A stretch of DNA of 33,222 bases, taken from positions 1 through 33,222 of the IMG/VR virus record IMGVR_UViG_3300042398_000322; one strand, 5' to 3'. This document shows, piece after piece, positions 13,230 to 22,287 of the stretch (its first letter is position 1; every line of letters starts with the position of its first letter). Made by a program: the position numbers and the translations under genes. The notes beneath the pieces are model-generated. The model saw only the letters and a program-made list of their open reading frames with translations, had not been told where the DNA came from and searched no databases. This DNA comes from a virus.

Positions 13230-13501
13230 TTGATTTTTCCGAGTTCTTGAAGGACTAAGATTTTAGATGTTGTGGCAGAGAGCAATGAATCAGACCTCTT
13301 GAGTTGTATCCCAAGTGCATCTATCTTTGCTTCCAACTTTTCTATCTTTGAACCTTGACTCTCAATTTGCTCGGTGTACATCAGCTTTTGGTCTACATAT
13401 AAGTAACCAATTGCAATTAATGTAATAAACAGAAAACCTTTAACTGGGTCTTTACTGAACTGCTCAAATGAAATCGGTAATGCACTAATCTTTTTATCCA
13501 T
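13226..13501 (-). CDS. Membrane-anchored coiled-coil protein, possible inner-membrane spanin subunit
   Basis: 91 residues from ATG 13501. A longer frame from 13594 is rejected because its first 31 residues lie over the coiled-coil gene upstream. One membrane segment (GFLFITLIAIGYLYV, about 20-34) is followed by a periplasmic-looking coiled coil (QGSKIEKLEAKIDALGIQLK). N-in/C-out topology with a coiled coil matches Rz-type i-spanins. Its start overlaps the stop of the 43-residue gene by 8 bases. Confidence 0.6.
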   Translation of the reverse strand: MDKKISALPISFEQFSKDPVKGFLFITLIAIGYLYVDQKLMYTEQIESQGSKIEKLEAKIDALGIQLKRSDSLLSATTSKILVLQELGKIK

Positions 13502-13625
13502 TTTCGTTTTTCTCTTTTTGGAGTTCTTCTGCAATCTTTGCGTTAGTTTCTTGAAGTTGCTTTTGCAAATATTCAATCTGAGCAAGAATGTCATAGGCTT
13601 GTGCCTTAAGTTCTACAAGTGTCAT
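13494..13625 (-). CDS. Small coiled-coil protein
   Basis: 43 residues, MTLVELKAQAYDILAQIEYL followed by QKQLQETNAKIAEELQKEK: one amphipathic helix with heptads throughout. The ATG is 10 bases after the 13636 stop and the stop overlaps the next gene's ATG, so the gene is positioned tightly in the operon. Short proteins beginning MTLxELKAxAYD are familiar near the tail/lysis boundary of related phages; function unknown. Confidence 0.62.
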   Translation of the reverse strand: MTLVELKAQAYDILAQIEYLQKQLQETNAKIAEELQKEKNENG

Positions 13626-13635
13626 AGTATTTATT

Positions 13636-13935
13636 TTAAGGTAAAATTACTAAATTTAATTTATCAGCACTCCACTGATAAATCCAAGCATTTATACTCA
13701 TTGCTGGGACATCTCCCCACTCAACATATTGCGCCCCCTGAATCGTGAGATTGCCTTGAGCAACCTGCTCACCAATTGATTCAACACCTTCAGCATCCAC
13801 TACTTTGGTGAACAACTGCCAATAGTTCGTTGCACTATTTTCATAGTTGTCATTGATGCAGGTAACTTGAAAATACTCTGCTTGTTTGCTTTCGCCATTT
13901 ACCCACACTTGTTGTGGTTGGATTTTTTTTGCCAT
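13636..13935 (-). CDS. Small protein following the tail fiber
   Basis: 99 residues with aromatic-rich beta pattern (QVTCINDNYENSATNYWQLF, QYVEWGDVPAMSINAWIYQW). It lies directly after the tail fiber gene. It may be a fiber-associated or receptor-binding accessory protein, which would explain the surface aromatics. No family recognised. Confidence 0.55.
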   Translation of the reverse strand: MAKKIQPQQVWVNGESKQAEYFQVTCINDNYENSATNYWQLFTKVVDAEGVESIGEQVAQGNLTIQGAQYVEWGDVPAMSINAWIYQWSADKLNLVILP

Positions 13936-13953
13936 TTTTATATATTTAAAATT

Positions 13954-16509
13954 TTATAATAAAACAATTGTTCTTGTTACACCGCCAACTCTTATTTTAA
14001 GGTCAGTACCATCAAACCAAATATCTCCGTTGTTAGGTGAAGTTGGTGCAGTTCCTTGCCTAATTCGTAAAGATGAATTTCCTGTTGTTGAACCCATTAT
14101 ATCAACGTATGCACTTGCAGATATTGGTGCAGATGTAAGGTCTGAACCAAATTGATTTAATGAATCATAATAATTTGCCCTTGTTGCTAAATTATCTGAA
14201 TGTGTAAATGCCATTACTATTTTTGAAGGTAATGATGCATTTGAATAACCTATTTTATATTGCGTTGCATTCCCAGCACCATACCCATTTCCTTGAGAAA
14301 ATGATGCAATAAAATTTGCTGAATTATTTGAAAAGTTTATATATGATGAATTTGGCAATAAGTAACCAAAAGCACGAATAGTGCTACCAACAATTACACT
14401 ATCATTCACAATACTAATAGCAGGAATAGTTGATAAAGTATCTGTATTACCAGTTCCATAAATTTCTAAAGCAGGTTTACTTGAACCTTTTTGACTATAA
14501 TGGTCAGTTAACCTAATTGCTCCTGCAACACCATTTTCAGTATTGAATGAAATTCCATTTTTATTTGCAAATGTTCCAGTTACTGTCAATGGTTGTGTAC
14601 CACTCACCCTTGCCGTTCCGTTGACATCTAAATCATAAATTCCAACTGTTGATGTTTTTATCAGCAACCTTCCCCCCAAATAATTATTCGCAGTCCCTGC
14701 CCCGTACAATCCCCAACCGCTATTGTTAGTCCAACCAAATGCCTTGTATATACTCCCTGCGGTTAATGCAGTAAGAGTTGGTGATGCTAAAAAACTTGTA
14801 TAATCTAAAGTTGATGTTGAGGTGATATTCGTTAGAACATTATCTTGAAAACCACTACTTGTAAAATTCCCACTTGATGAAACACTCTGCGAACCTAATG
14901 CAATACGGGTATAACTTCCCGATGATGAATTTAGCAAACTTAAACTTGCATCAATATTAACTGTGCCAGTTGACAGACCTGCAATTGTGTTAAGTTTTAA
15001 TCTATTTGAGATTTCAACTACACCATCATTCCCTACTTTAAATCGTTGTGTTCCTGCACTATCTTGTACAATTAATCCACTTGTCGCTGATGTATTCCCA
15101 CTCCCCTTAATAAACGCATCACCCATCACCTGCAAACGCTGACCGCCATCGGTGAATGTGCCTCCGTTTTGGAGAACAAGATTTGAGGTATTGAAAAACC
15201 TTGCCCATTCAGTACCACCAGTGCCATTATAAAACCTTATAGTATTCCCGTAAAAATATAAATCACTATTATCTACTGAAGATAGAATCGTTGAACTTGA
15301 ACTTATTGTTAATGCAGGATATGTGTTATACCCTGTCATGTATATTCTCGCTTGCTTTGATTGCTGATTACTTGCTAATGTCAAATGACCTATGTCGTTT
15401 AACTGCATCAGCAATGTGCCTGCACTATCACTTATTCTCAAAGGTGTAGTTGCACTTGTTGTACCTGCTCCAAGAATATGTAATTTAGACGTAGGCAATG
15501 CAATCCCAATCCCCAACCTTGCATTTGCAGCATCCCAAAACAAATTATTACTCCCCGTTTGCGAACTCGTTCCATTCCAATATGCAACCTGTCCCGTTGC
15601 ACCGCTACCGCTTATAGGTGTGTAACCTAATGCACTTGCTATTGTCTTGTTCTTCCAAAGTGAGGTAGCTGATTCGTAGATTAGTGCCTCATTGTTTGCA
15701 GGACTAACTATACTCACGTCATGCAGTTCATCCAACTCCCACCCGTTCATCACCTTAACATAAATTTTCCCATGATTGGCATGGGCGTACTCAACATATC
15801 CAATGACAACAATGTGACCATTGCCAGTTGGCTTGACCTTTGTTATTGCACCGGGTGTTGTAGGACTAAGATAAAGCACATCACCATCTACCCACGTTTC
15901 ACCTTGAAGTGAACCAGTTGTGTTAATGTCCTCAATCTGTCCAACACATATAATAAATCCCTCTTGATTGGTTGCTATTGTTTCAGTAACAAGTCCAATC
16001 GTGTCTGCGCTATTCGCATCATTATTCGCTTGAGCAAAAGCAACGGCAAGTCTTTGCCCTTGCGCACCACTCACCCTTACCGCTTGGTATGCTGCCTTTG
16101 TTAGTGTAGTGTTTGGTGATACCTTGTTTACCACCCTTGCAACCAAGTCAACACCATTCTTGAGGATTACACTACCACCTTTTAAAGTAGTCTCACTGCT
16201 TCCTATTGTATCGTTCCATCTTGTTGTACCAACCGCAGCCGTTCCCGTTGGGGAGGTGTCAAGTGTCATCTGACCAGCCTTCAGTTCATACTCCCCCAGG
16301 TTCACGTTTGCAGTAGCACCCGTATAAGGCACTTTATCATCAAGAGCATCTTGCAGATCAGTCTGGTCACTAAGAGTGCCTGTAATGCCACCCCAAATCG
16401 CACCACCACCACCATTATTGACCGCACTATAATTCACAACCACATAAACGGGTGAGACTGATGTGCTGACATACACATCACTACTTGTATAATTAATCTT
16501 GATTACCAT
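13954..16509 (-). CDS. Tail fiber / receptor-binding protein
   Basis: 851 residues, rich in Gly, Ser, Thr and Asn with beta-repeat character. The N-terminal 100 residues (GGITGTLSDQTDLQDALDDK, VPYTGATANVNLGEYEL) are the typical virion-attachment start of such fibers. Two internal repeats are recognisable: LHILGAGTTSATTPLRISD and AFIKGSGNTSATSGLIVQD, each followed by SAGTxxxxxxND (DNA about 15375-15480 and 15000-15115). The C-terminus ends APTSPNNGDIWFDGTDLKIR, a common fiber tip motif. No autoproteolytic chaperone domain follows. Confidence 0.85.
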   Translation of the reverse strand: MVIKINYTSSDVYVSTSVSPVYVVVNYSAVNNGGGGAIWGGITGTLSDQTDLQDALDDKVPYTGATANVNLGEYELKAGQMTLDTSPTGTAAVGTTRWNDTIGSSETTLKGGSVILKNGVDLVARVVNKVSPNTTLTKAAYQAVRVSGAQGQRLAVAFAQANNDANSADTIGLVTETIATNQEGFIICVGQIEDINTTGSLQGETWVDGDVLYLSPTTPGAITKVKPTGNGHIVVIGYVEYAHANHGKIYVKVMNGWELDELHDVSIVSPANNEALIYESATSLWKNKTIASALGYTPISGSGATGQVAYWNGTSSQTGSNNLFWDAANARLGIGIALPTSKLHILGAGTTSATTPLRISDSAGTLLMQLNDIGHLTLASNQQSKQARIYMTGYNTYPALTISSSSTILSSVDNSDLYFYGNTIRFYNGTGGTEWARFFNTSNLVLQNGGTFTDGGQRLQVMGDAFIKGSGNTSATSGLIVQDSAGTQRFKVGNDGVVEISNRLKLNTIAGLSTGTVNIDASLSLLNSSSGSYTRIALGSQSVSSSGNFTSSGFQDNVLTNITSTSTLDYTSFLASPTLTALTAGSIYKAFGWTNNSGWGLYGAGTANNYLGGRLLIKTSTVGIYDLDVNGTARVSGTQPLTVTGTFANKNGISFNTENGVAGAIRLTDHYSQKGSSKPALEIYGTGNTDTLSTIPAISIVNDSVIVGSTIRAFGYLLPNSSYINFSNNSANFIASFSQGNGYGAGNATQYKIGYSNASLPSKIVMAFTHSDNLATRANYYDSLNQFGSDLTSAPISASAYVDIMGSTTGNSSLRIRQGTAPTSPNNGDIWFDGTDLKIRVGGVTRTIVLL

Positions 16510-16511
16510 CG

Positions 16512-16850
16512 TTAACTTGTTATTTGATCAACAACTTGGACAAAGCCTTGCATCCATGTAAACACACCAGAACCAGTAGTAACTTGGAGTTCGTAATTGA
16601 ACTCACCAAGAGCATAAGTAGCAGTAGTGACAGCACTCAATGTGACTGTCCTCTCATTAGTATCACCTTCAACAAAAATAGCATTATCCCAAGTAAATAT
16701 TGTAGTGCCGGAACTATTCTTTGCCATAAGTTTAAAAGTATATGTACTTACATCAATTGCCACCTCTTGACACTCATCTTCCCAAAATGATAATGGCAAC
16801 ACCCATGTATCACCTCTCTTAATTGCCCTTAAATTATGTTCGCCTATCAT
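16512..16850 (-). CDS. Baseplate/tail-tip protein, BppU-N-like
   Basis: 112 residues: RGDTWVLPLSFWED, then TYTFKLMAKNSSGTTIFTW, TVTLSAVTTATYALGEFNY and YELQVTTGSGVFTWMQGFV. The 'G-D-T-x-x-x-x-x-x-F' start and one Ig-like beta sandwich of about 100 residues resemble the N-terminal domain of phage baseplate upper proteins. It sits immediately before the fiber gene and could connect fiber to tail tip. Confidence 0.62.
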   Translation of the reverse strand: MIGEHNLRAIKRGDTWVLPLSFWEDECQEVAIDVSTYTFKLMAKNSSGTTIFTWDNAIFVEGDTNERTVTLSAVTTATYALGEFNYELQVTTGSGVFTWMQGFVQVVDQITS

Positions 16851-16875
16851 ATTGTAAATTTAAGATTTATTATGA

Positions 16876-17499
16876 TTATAAAGCTAAATATGATGCAGTC
16901 ACAGTCACCCCATTTAGTGCTGTGCCAAGTGATATAACAAAAGTTCCAGGTGTAGGCTCAGTCACAGTATAATTGAAGTACCACTTTCCTTGATACCCTA
17001 CAGCAGTCAATTTATGTGTAGTTGGATTCCTACCAGTTATCACACCACTTGACACCACATATTGGTCAACCACGTTGATTAGTTCAATCGCACCCGTTCC
17101 TTGCAACGTGTAGTCATAAGTAGGTGTAGCACCAATTGTTGAGTCAAGAGTCAAATCTTGCATAATACAATCAAACTTATAAACTTTGTAGTTATTTTGA
17201 TTGTCAATCATATCAAGATAAGCCTTGAACTTGGTATCTGTATTAAGGACAAATTGGTCAAAGAAGTAGAATGGTTGCATATAGCTTTGAGCAAGCTTAA
17301 TCAACCCACTCCCACTAATTGTGAAACCACTCCTACCACTTATATACTCCCTAAAATATCCACTTGTCTTAGGAGCAAGCTCAATGAAATCTCTTGATAT
17401 ATTTATTGAGGAGTTCTTGGCACAAGCAAAAGGGAACACATCACCATTGCTATATGTTGCCGTAATAACTAACCCTTCAGCTTTTAATATGTCTGCCAT
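16876..17499 (-). CDS. Second tail tube-like structural protein
   Basis: 207 residues, all-beta: NISRDFIELAPKTSGYFREY, SGRSGFTISGSGLIKL, FKAYLDMIDNQNNYKVYKF. The segment D-x-I-E-x-x-P-K-x-S-G followed by 'G-x-x-F-x-I-S-G' looks like phage tail tube proteins, although the main tail tube candidate is at 22288-22722. It may form the tail-tip ring or a terminal tube segment. It overlaps the preceding gene by one base. Confidence 0.58.
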   Translation of the reverse strand: MADILKAEGLVITATYSNGDVFPFACAKNSSINISRDFIELAPKTSGYFREYISGRSGFTISGSGLIKLAQSYMQPFYFFDQFVLNTDTKFKAYLDMIDNQNNYKVYKFDCIMQDLTLDSTIGATPTYDYTLQGTGAIELINVVDQYVVSSGVITGRNPTTHKLTAVGYQGKWYFNYTVTEPTPGTFVISLGTALNGVTVTASYLAL

Positions 17500-19955
17500 T
17501 ATTTATATATATATTTATCTTGATATGGGTCATAGTTTAAAGTACCAGGATAGTCATAAGATACACTCAACTCACCACCATTTACATCAAAGTCCCCAAC
17601 ATTTGAACTAATAGTTACATAAAGAGTATCATTTGGGTCAATTGTATATGTACCATTCAAAGATATACTAAAAATTGATGGAGTAGTTGAAGCATCGTGA
17701 GTGGCTGAATCAACCTCTACCTCATTGATATATAGTTTAAAGGTTGCTGTTGTAAACATTGGATTTATTGTGTTAATATCTCCATTTATATTGCATACAA
17801 ACAAGTCAGTAAGTGATATACTTCCATTATAAGTAAACTTCTTTGTTACTGAGTTATATGTAAAATCAGCAGCAGATACAATTGTAAAAGGTATCAAAAA
17901 TTCACCAGTCACTACATAATTGCCATTTATTGGGTCAGCATCAAAGTTCTTAGTAATCAACCCACCACCATCTCTATCATTATCCCAAACCTCAATCAAT
18001 GTTGCACTCCAAGTTGATGATGCAAAATCAATATCTTTTAAGTTCAATATTGCATATATTCTCTCTGGGTCATCATCAACAAACTTCAATGTATTAATCA
18101 ATCCAATAGGATCACTACCACCATTCCAAGTCAAACCAAAGAAGTTGGCATCAATTTTATTCCTATCAAATCTATTGAAATTCCAATGTGCTACTGTGTT
18201 CTCTTTCCTAAATCCTAAAATCTCAGCCGGATATCTTTTTCTATGCCATTGCCTATCAGTCAAGGTAACCCCATCAGTCTGAAGCAAAGCACCTTTATAA
18301 TTATTTGAGAAGCTATCATCAATATATATCTCACTACTATCAACCATCTTTAATGTATCAGTCTTAGTAAAGATTGATTGAATGCCTGTGATAGCTATAT
18401 CATATTGACCATTAAAACTTGATAATATCTGAACCTGAAGTGATTTGAAATAAGACTCTTGTCCACCACTTTCCCAAGTTCTAAAGTCATTTGCTAAAAT
18501 AATATTTATATTACCTGACTCTGGGCAAGGTTGTGAGTCAACACTCAACGTAATCCAATCGCTAAAAAGTGGGTCTCCACTCATCAAATATGATGTACCA
18601 AGATAGCTCTCATTTGTGCTAAATGTGCTATTTGTTTGAACCCAAGTACCATCATCTTTTAAATAATAATTATTCGTAGAACCATATAGTAAAATATATG
18701 CTTGACGTTTTAACCCGTCATCAGTAAAGACATTCTTATACCTTGTATCAACACTAAACCTAATTTTTTCACCTTGCAATAACTCAACATTGGTTGATTT
18801 AATCCACCTATACACAGCATTTGTTAAAGCATTTGCTCCATCAAATCTAACATAGTTATCTTCCAATACACCATAAGAACCATCATAAACCTCAAGCCTT
18901 GACAAAGACCCTGTGCTTGGAGTTGATGGTGATGTGAAAGCAGGTGCGCCACTCGTACCCCCTTCTTGCCAAGTCCAACTATCTATATTATATGATTTGA
19001 AATTGCCTATTTCAATAATAAATGAACCTCTTGCAAATGAACCATTTTGAACAATCTCATTGATTGATTCGTAATTATGTTGTATTATATCTTGCTTAGT
19101 CCTTCTTTTTAAAAACCTTAACATCTCTGGAGTTATAGGCTTAACACTTTCATCAACACCAATATTCACATCATATCTTGTGTTAATTAATGTTCTTGTT
19201 GATGAATTTGACCTAAATCCTCTTATATTATCTGTTGATGGGCAGTAAAGCTCCTCAATCCTAAATATTACCCATTTGCCCCTATACATATAAATAGTCT
19301 GATTCCAAGCTATATTAAGCTTTTCAATCGCTGTGTATGAATCATCATACTCAAGTACATCAATCTGGAATGTCTTTGCATCAATTTTGCATTGATCAAA
19401 ACCAGTATATGTATTCCCATCATTCATGGAAACATGAAATAAATTGGAAAATATTCTGTAATCAACAAAATTTTGTACTGCGCCTTGCATCGCATACTCC
19501 AATAGTTGAAATGGAGTAAAAGTACCAATCAACTCTGCACCATTATTGCCAAGTTTGGTCTCTTTTAGCAATCCAAGACCCTCTGTGGCCCTAAGAGTCA
19601 AGATGTGGTTGGTGTCAATCCAAGTCTCTTGAAAATCATCTTGGGTTAAATAACCCATCCAATAATTAGTCCAAGAACCAAAGTCAAAGTACACAATCAC
19701 ATCATTATCATTGTCCATCATAAAGTCATTAGTGGTTACACCACTTGCTGACCCTATTATGTTCATTGTTGCCAATTGCGCTCTTATTGGCTTGAATATA
19801 TTTTCATCAGTATTAAACTCACCCAAGGCAAATGGTTGGTCAGCACCTATCAATGTAGTAGATGAACCAACAAAACCTTCAAAGTCAAACCTAACAACGC
19901 AAGTTTGCCCCTCAAGTGTCTTGAAACTGTAACGATATTTTTCTGCTTTAGCCAA
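17499..19955 (-). CDS. Large tail tip protein (distal tail/hub-like)
   Basis: 818 residues. The N-terminal 250 residues are a beta-rich distal-tail-like region: YRYSFKTLEGQTCVVRFDFE, VIVYFDFGSWTNYWMGYLTQ, HILTLRATEGLGLLKE. The middle has carbohydrate-binding-like beta segments (GSYGVLEDNYVRFDG). The C-terminal domain (about 680-818) has DPNDTLYVTISSNVGDF. The family is one I associate with tail tips of Bacteroidota phages, between tape measure and fibers. It overlaps the tape measure stop by 8 bases. Catalytic activity is not evident. Confidence 0.68.
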   Translation of the reverse strand: MAKAEKYRYSFKTLEGQTCVVRFDFEGFVGSSTTLIGADQPFALGEFNTDENIFKPIRAQLATMNIIGSASGVTTNDFMMDNDNDVIVYFDFGSWTNYWMGYLTQDDFQETWIDTNHILTLRATEGLGLLKETKLGNNGAELIGTFTPFQLLEYAMQGAVQNFVDYRIFSNLFHVSMNDGNTYTGFDQCKIDAKTFQIDVLEYDDSYTAIEKLNIAWNQTIYMYRGKWVIFRIEELYCPSTDNIRGFRSNSSTRTLINTRYDVNIGVDESVKPITPEMLRFLKRRTKQDIIQHNYESINEIVQNGSFARGSFIIEIGNFKSYNIDSWTWQEGGTSGAPAFTSPSTPSTGSLSRLEVYDGSYGVLEDNYVRFDGANALTNAVYRWIKSTNVELLQGEKIRFSVDTRYKNVFTDDGLKRQAYILLYGSTNNYYLKDDGTWVQTNSTFSTNESYLGTSYLMSGDPLFSDWITLSVDSQPCPESGNINIILANDFRTWESGGQESYFKSLQVQILSSFNGQYDIAITGIQSIFTKTDTLKMVDSSEIYIDDSFSNNYKGALLQTDGVTLTDRQWHRKRYPAEILGFRKENTVAHWNFNRFDRNKIDANFFGLTWNGGSDPIGLINTLKFVDDDPERIYAILNLKDIDFASSTWSATLIEVWDNDRDGGGLITKNFDADPINGNYVVTGEFLIPFTIVSAADFTYNSVTKKFTYNGSISLTDLFVCNINGDINTINPMFTTATFKLYINEVEVDSATHDASTTPSIFSISLNGTYTIDPNDTLYVTISSNVGDFDVNGGELSVSYDYPGTLNYDPYQDKYIYK

Positions 19956-21648
19956 CTCTGTTAATTGTTGAATTTGTACGATTAATTGACCCCACTAAAT
20001 CACTACCTCTCAAAACCATGTTAACACTTCCACTCATTCCTAATTGACCTGCGCCAACACCATTAAATGAAGGAGCAGATACACCACCAATGCCTAACAA
20101 ACCACCAATTGACTTTAGGAATCCACCACCGCCTGCACCACCGCCTGCACCAACAACTGCACCTGACCCTGGTACTAAAATACTTGCAATAAGTTTAATT
20201 ATACCTGTTGCAATAATTTTAGCAACTATTTGTGAGATACTTTGTAGAATAGCTTTAGTAAAATCCTTAAATGCAAACTTACCAGTTTGTAAGAAGTTAG
20301 AAAATAAGTCTGTCATTGGTGCAAAAAATACACCTTCAAGAGCAGTTCTTGTTGAGTTAAACTTCTCAATTATATTGTTACGATAACTATTTACTTCTGT
20401 AATACTCTTTTGCAATGATTCAGTTGGAACAACCCCAAAACCTTTCCCATCAATCTTCTTAGGTATACTTACACCTTTAGCAATTGCATCTCTTTGTATG
20501 TTTACTTGATCCCTTGCTTGTTGTTTAACTTGTGCATTTATTATTCGCCTATTTCCTCGCAATGCAGCAGTTAATTTAGCAGGGTCAGTTGTAATTGTCC
20601 CTTCACCAAGCTCACCTCTTGTTGTTTTACCAATATCAGATTGAGCCTTTTTTAACTCCTTTGTTGACTTAGTTAATATAGTAGTATTTAAGTTAGCTTT
20701 TGCTATATTGTTTACTATAGGATCAAGCTGACCAATATATTGGTCTTGGGTTGCTGTAAGTTTCTTTATCTCAAGTTCTAAGTTCTTGACCTCTTGAGCA
20801 GAACTTTTATAATTAGAAAATGCATTTTGTTGCAATTGTACGGCTGCAAGACCTGTTACTAAGTTTTGCTTTTGACTATTTGATAAGTCTTTTTGTGCTT
20901 TAGCGGCATCTAAATTAGCCAATCTAAGTTGCTCTTGCTTTGTAGCTAACTCCTCTGCATTTTTACTTAGAACTGCTGTAATACCAGCTTCTTGTATCTT
21001 TAACTTTAAAAGATTCTGTCTTGCTATTGCATTTTCTAATACTAATTTACTTGATGCTTGAGTTAAAGCATTTTCTTCTTTAATACCAGCTACAACATCT
21101 GGTGATACTTTTTTTAACTCATTGTAAGCAGCAAGCCTATCTTTTTGAGGATTCTTTAAGTCAGTAAGTGTCTTAACAAGTATATTTATTTTTGCCGACT
21201 CTGCTGCAACATTTCCTGCTGCTTTTGCCGTCTCCTCATTGAAAAGCTTTTGTTCTGCTGTTAATTTAGGTGATAAACCAAGTATTGCATTCATTGCCTC
21301 ACCAAGTGAGCCATACTTTTGTATCAATGCAGTAACACCAGATATAACAGCACCAAATGCAAATGACAAACCTGCTGGGCCTATTAATGATGCACCAATT
21401 GATTTGAATGCACCACCCACACCACCTGCATCTTTTGTCAACTTACCAAATGAGTCAATAACTTGTGGCAAGTTGTTCTGAATCGCAATAAATCCAAAAG
21501 GTAAATCTCTGGTTACTTGACTTAAAGAAAATAAAGCATTTGCGCCATTGGCAGCAGGAGCTTTTAACCCATTCAATGAATTGGTAGCTACTTTTACCGC
21601 TTCTTGTAAACCAGAAGCATCTCCATTAATAGGTATATTAATACTCAT
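19948..21648 (-). CDS. Tape measure protein
   Basis: 566 residues, Ala/Gly/Ser-rich and helical. N-terminal hydrophobic region (about 70-120: SLIGPAGLSFAFGAVISGV), long coiled coil (about 130-320: LKLKIQEAGITAVLSKNAEE, KEQ repeats), and a C-terminal hydrophobic segment IAKIIATGIIKLIASILVPG followed by a Gly-rich stretch (about 495-530). It sets tail length and helps DNA ejection. It is short for a tape measure, which predicts a short tail. It starts 4 bases inside the chaperone gene end (ATGA). Confidence 0.85.
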   Translation of the reverse strand: MSINIPINGDASGLQEAVKVATNSLNGLKAPAANGANALFSLSQVTRDLPFGFIAIQNNLPQVIDSFGKLTKDAGGVGGAFKSIGASLIGPAGLSFAFGAVISGVTALIQKYGSLGEAMNAILGLSPKLTAEQKLFNEETAKAAGNVAAESAKINILVKTLTDLKNPQKDRLAAYNELKKVSPDVVAGIKEENALTQASSKLVLENAIARQNLLKLKIQEAGITAVLSKNAEELATKQEQLRLANLDAAKAQKDLSNSQKQNLVTGLAAVQLQQNAFSNYKSSAQEVKNLELEIKKLTATQDQYIGQLDPIVNNIAKANLNTTILTKSTKELKKAQSDIGKTTRGELGEGTITTDPAKLTAALRGNRRIINAQVKQQARDQVNIQRDAIAKGVSIPKKIDGKGFGVVPTESLQKSITEVNSYRNNIIEKFNSTRTALEGVFFAPMTDLFSNFLQTGKFAFKDFTKAILQSISQIVAKIIATGIIKLIASILVPGSGAVVGAGGGAGGGGFLKSIGGLLGIGGVSAPSFNGVGAGQLGMSGSVNMVLRGSDLVGSINRTNSTINRVG

Positions 21649-21944
21649 TTTCCCAACCTTTTAAATAATTCTCGCATCTCATCATCACTCATGACCTCAC
21701 CACTTTCTTGGTCACCTGGCAACTGCCACAATGCTTCTGGTGTTTTTGGTGCAGTTTTAGGATCACCCATCAACCGCACCATTGTAAACATCAAAAGTCT
21801 TGTCTGCTTGTAAGTATCAACCTTCCTCTTTTCATTTCCTCTTATCATTAAAGAAAACTCCCTTGGACTAATTGCATAGAAATGATTTGGCAATAAACAC
21901 AAGTCACCAAATGCAAATTCTTCTATTTCTTCCCACGAGTAGTC
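21645..21944 (-). CDS. Tail assembly chaperone, frameshift-expressed C-terminal half (gpT-like)
   Basis: In the -1 frame relative to the upstream chaperone, an open frame continues from the A9 slip site through DYSWEEIEEFAFGDLCLLPN and FYAISPREFSLMI to ELFKRLGK. The only initiation codon near its start is a TTG at 21902, so frameshifting is more likely than independent initiation. W-x-x-I-x-x-F-A-F-G followed by 'P-x-x-F-Y-x-x-S-P-R-E-F' is the pattern of the T half in lambda gpG-gpGT-type chaperones. It would bind the tape measure, whose gene starts right after. Confidence 0.78.
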   Translation of the reverse strand, partial: DYSWEEIEEFAFGDLCLLPNHFYAISPREFSLMIRGNEKRKVDTYKQTRLLMFTMVRLMGDPKTAPKTPEALWQLPGDQESGEVMSDDEMRELFKRLGK

Positions 21945-22285
21945 TTTTTTTTTGCTTCTTGCTTTGGTTCTTCCTTTATCTTTAGAAACTCATTACTACT
22001 CCAAATTTGTATTATATCTTTTATTTCAGATAATACTATTTCGTTTGATAAATTAGCTTCTATAAAATCAACAAAAGACTCAAAGCTTTTTTCAATCTCT
22101 ACATCCTTAATCAAGCAATTGTTATAATAACCAGAGTAAATGATATGAGCAATGCCAATCTCATTTAACTCGTTATTTGTATAAGCCTTGCCCTCTACGA
22201 ACTTATCAGAAAGGTATCTGAAAGATGCCATCCCGAATTTAAGTCCAATCTTAGTTCCGTTTATAGTAATAGTAGTGTAGTTCAT
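21923..22285 (-). CDS. Tail assembly chaperone (gpG-like)
   Basis: 120 residues. It begins with beta-type MNYTTITINGTKIGLKFG, then helices (ASFRYLSDKFVEG, ELNEIGIAHIIYSGYYN), and ends with a Lys-rich tail encoded by an A9 run. This is the usual architecture of the G half. Most ribosomes would end at TAG 21923-21925. A fraction slipping at 21945-21953 would make a G-T fusion of about 213 residues. It lies between the tail tube and tape measure genes, as in nearly all siphoviruses. Confidence 0.85.
   Translation of the reverse strand: MNYTTITINGTKIGLKFGMASFRYLSDKFVEGKAYTNNELNEIGIAHIIYSGYYNNCLIKDVEIEKSFESFVDFIEANLSNEIVLSEIKDIIQIWSSNEFLKIKEEPKQEAKKKTTRGKK
21945..21953 (-). promoter_or_regulatory. 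Programmed -1 ribosomal frameshift slip site (A9)
   Basis: On the message GCA AAA AAA AAG ACT contains nine A. Slipping back one base turns the next codons into AAA GAC TAC TCG TGG and opens the downstream chaperone frame. The site is 7 codons before the gpG-like stop, as in lambda-type tail chaperone frameshifts. Confidence 0.78.
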
Positions 22286-22287
22286 AA

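Noticed and set aside
13502-13594. Longer start (13594) for the membrane coiled-coil gene 13226-13501
   Set aside because: The extra 31 residues are the shadow of the 43-residue coiled-coil gene. ATG 13501 overlaps that gene's stop, as is normal in this operon.
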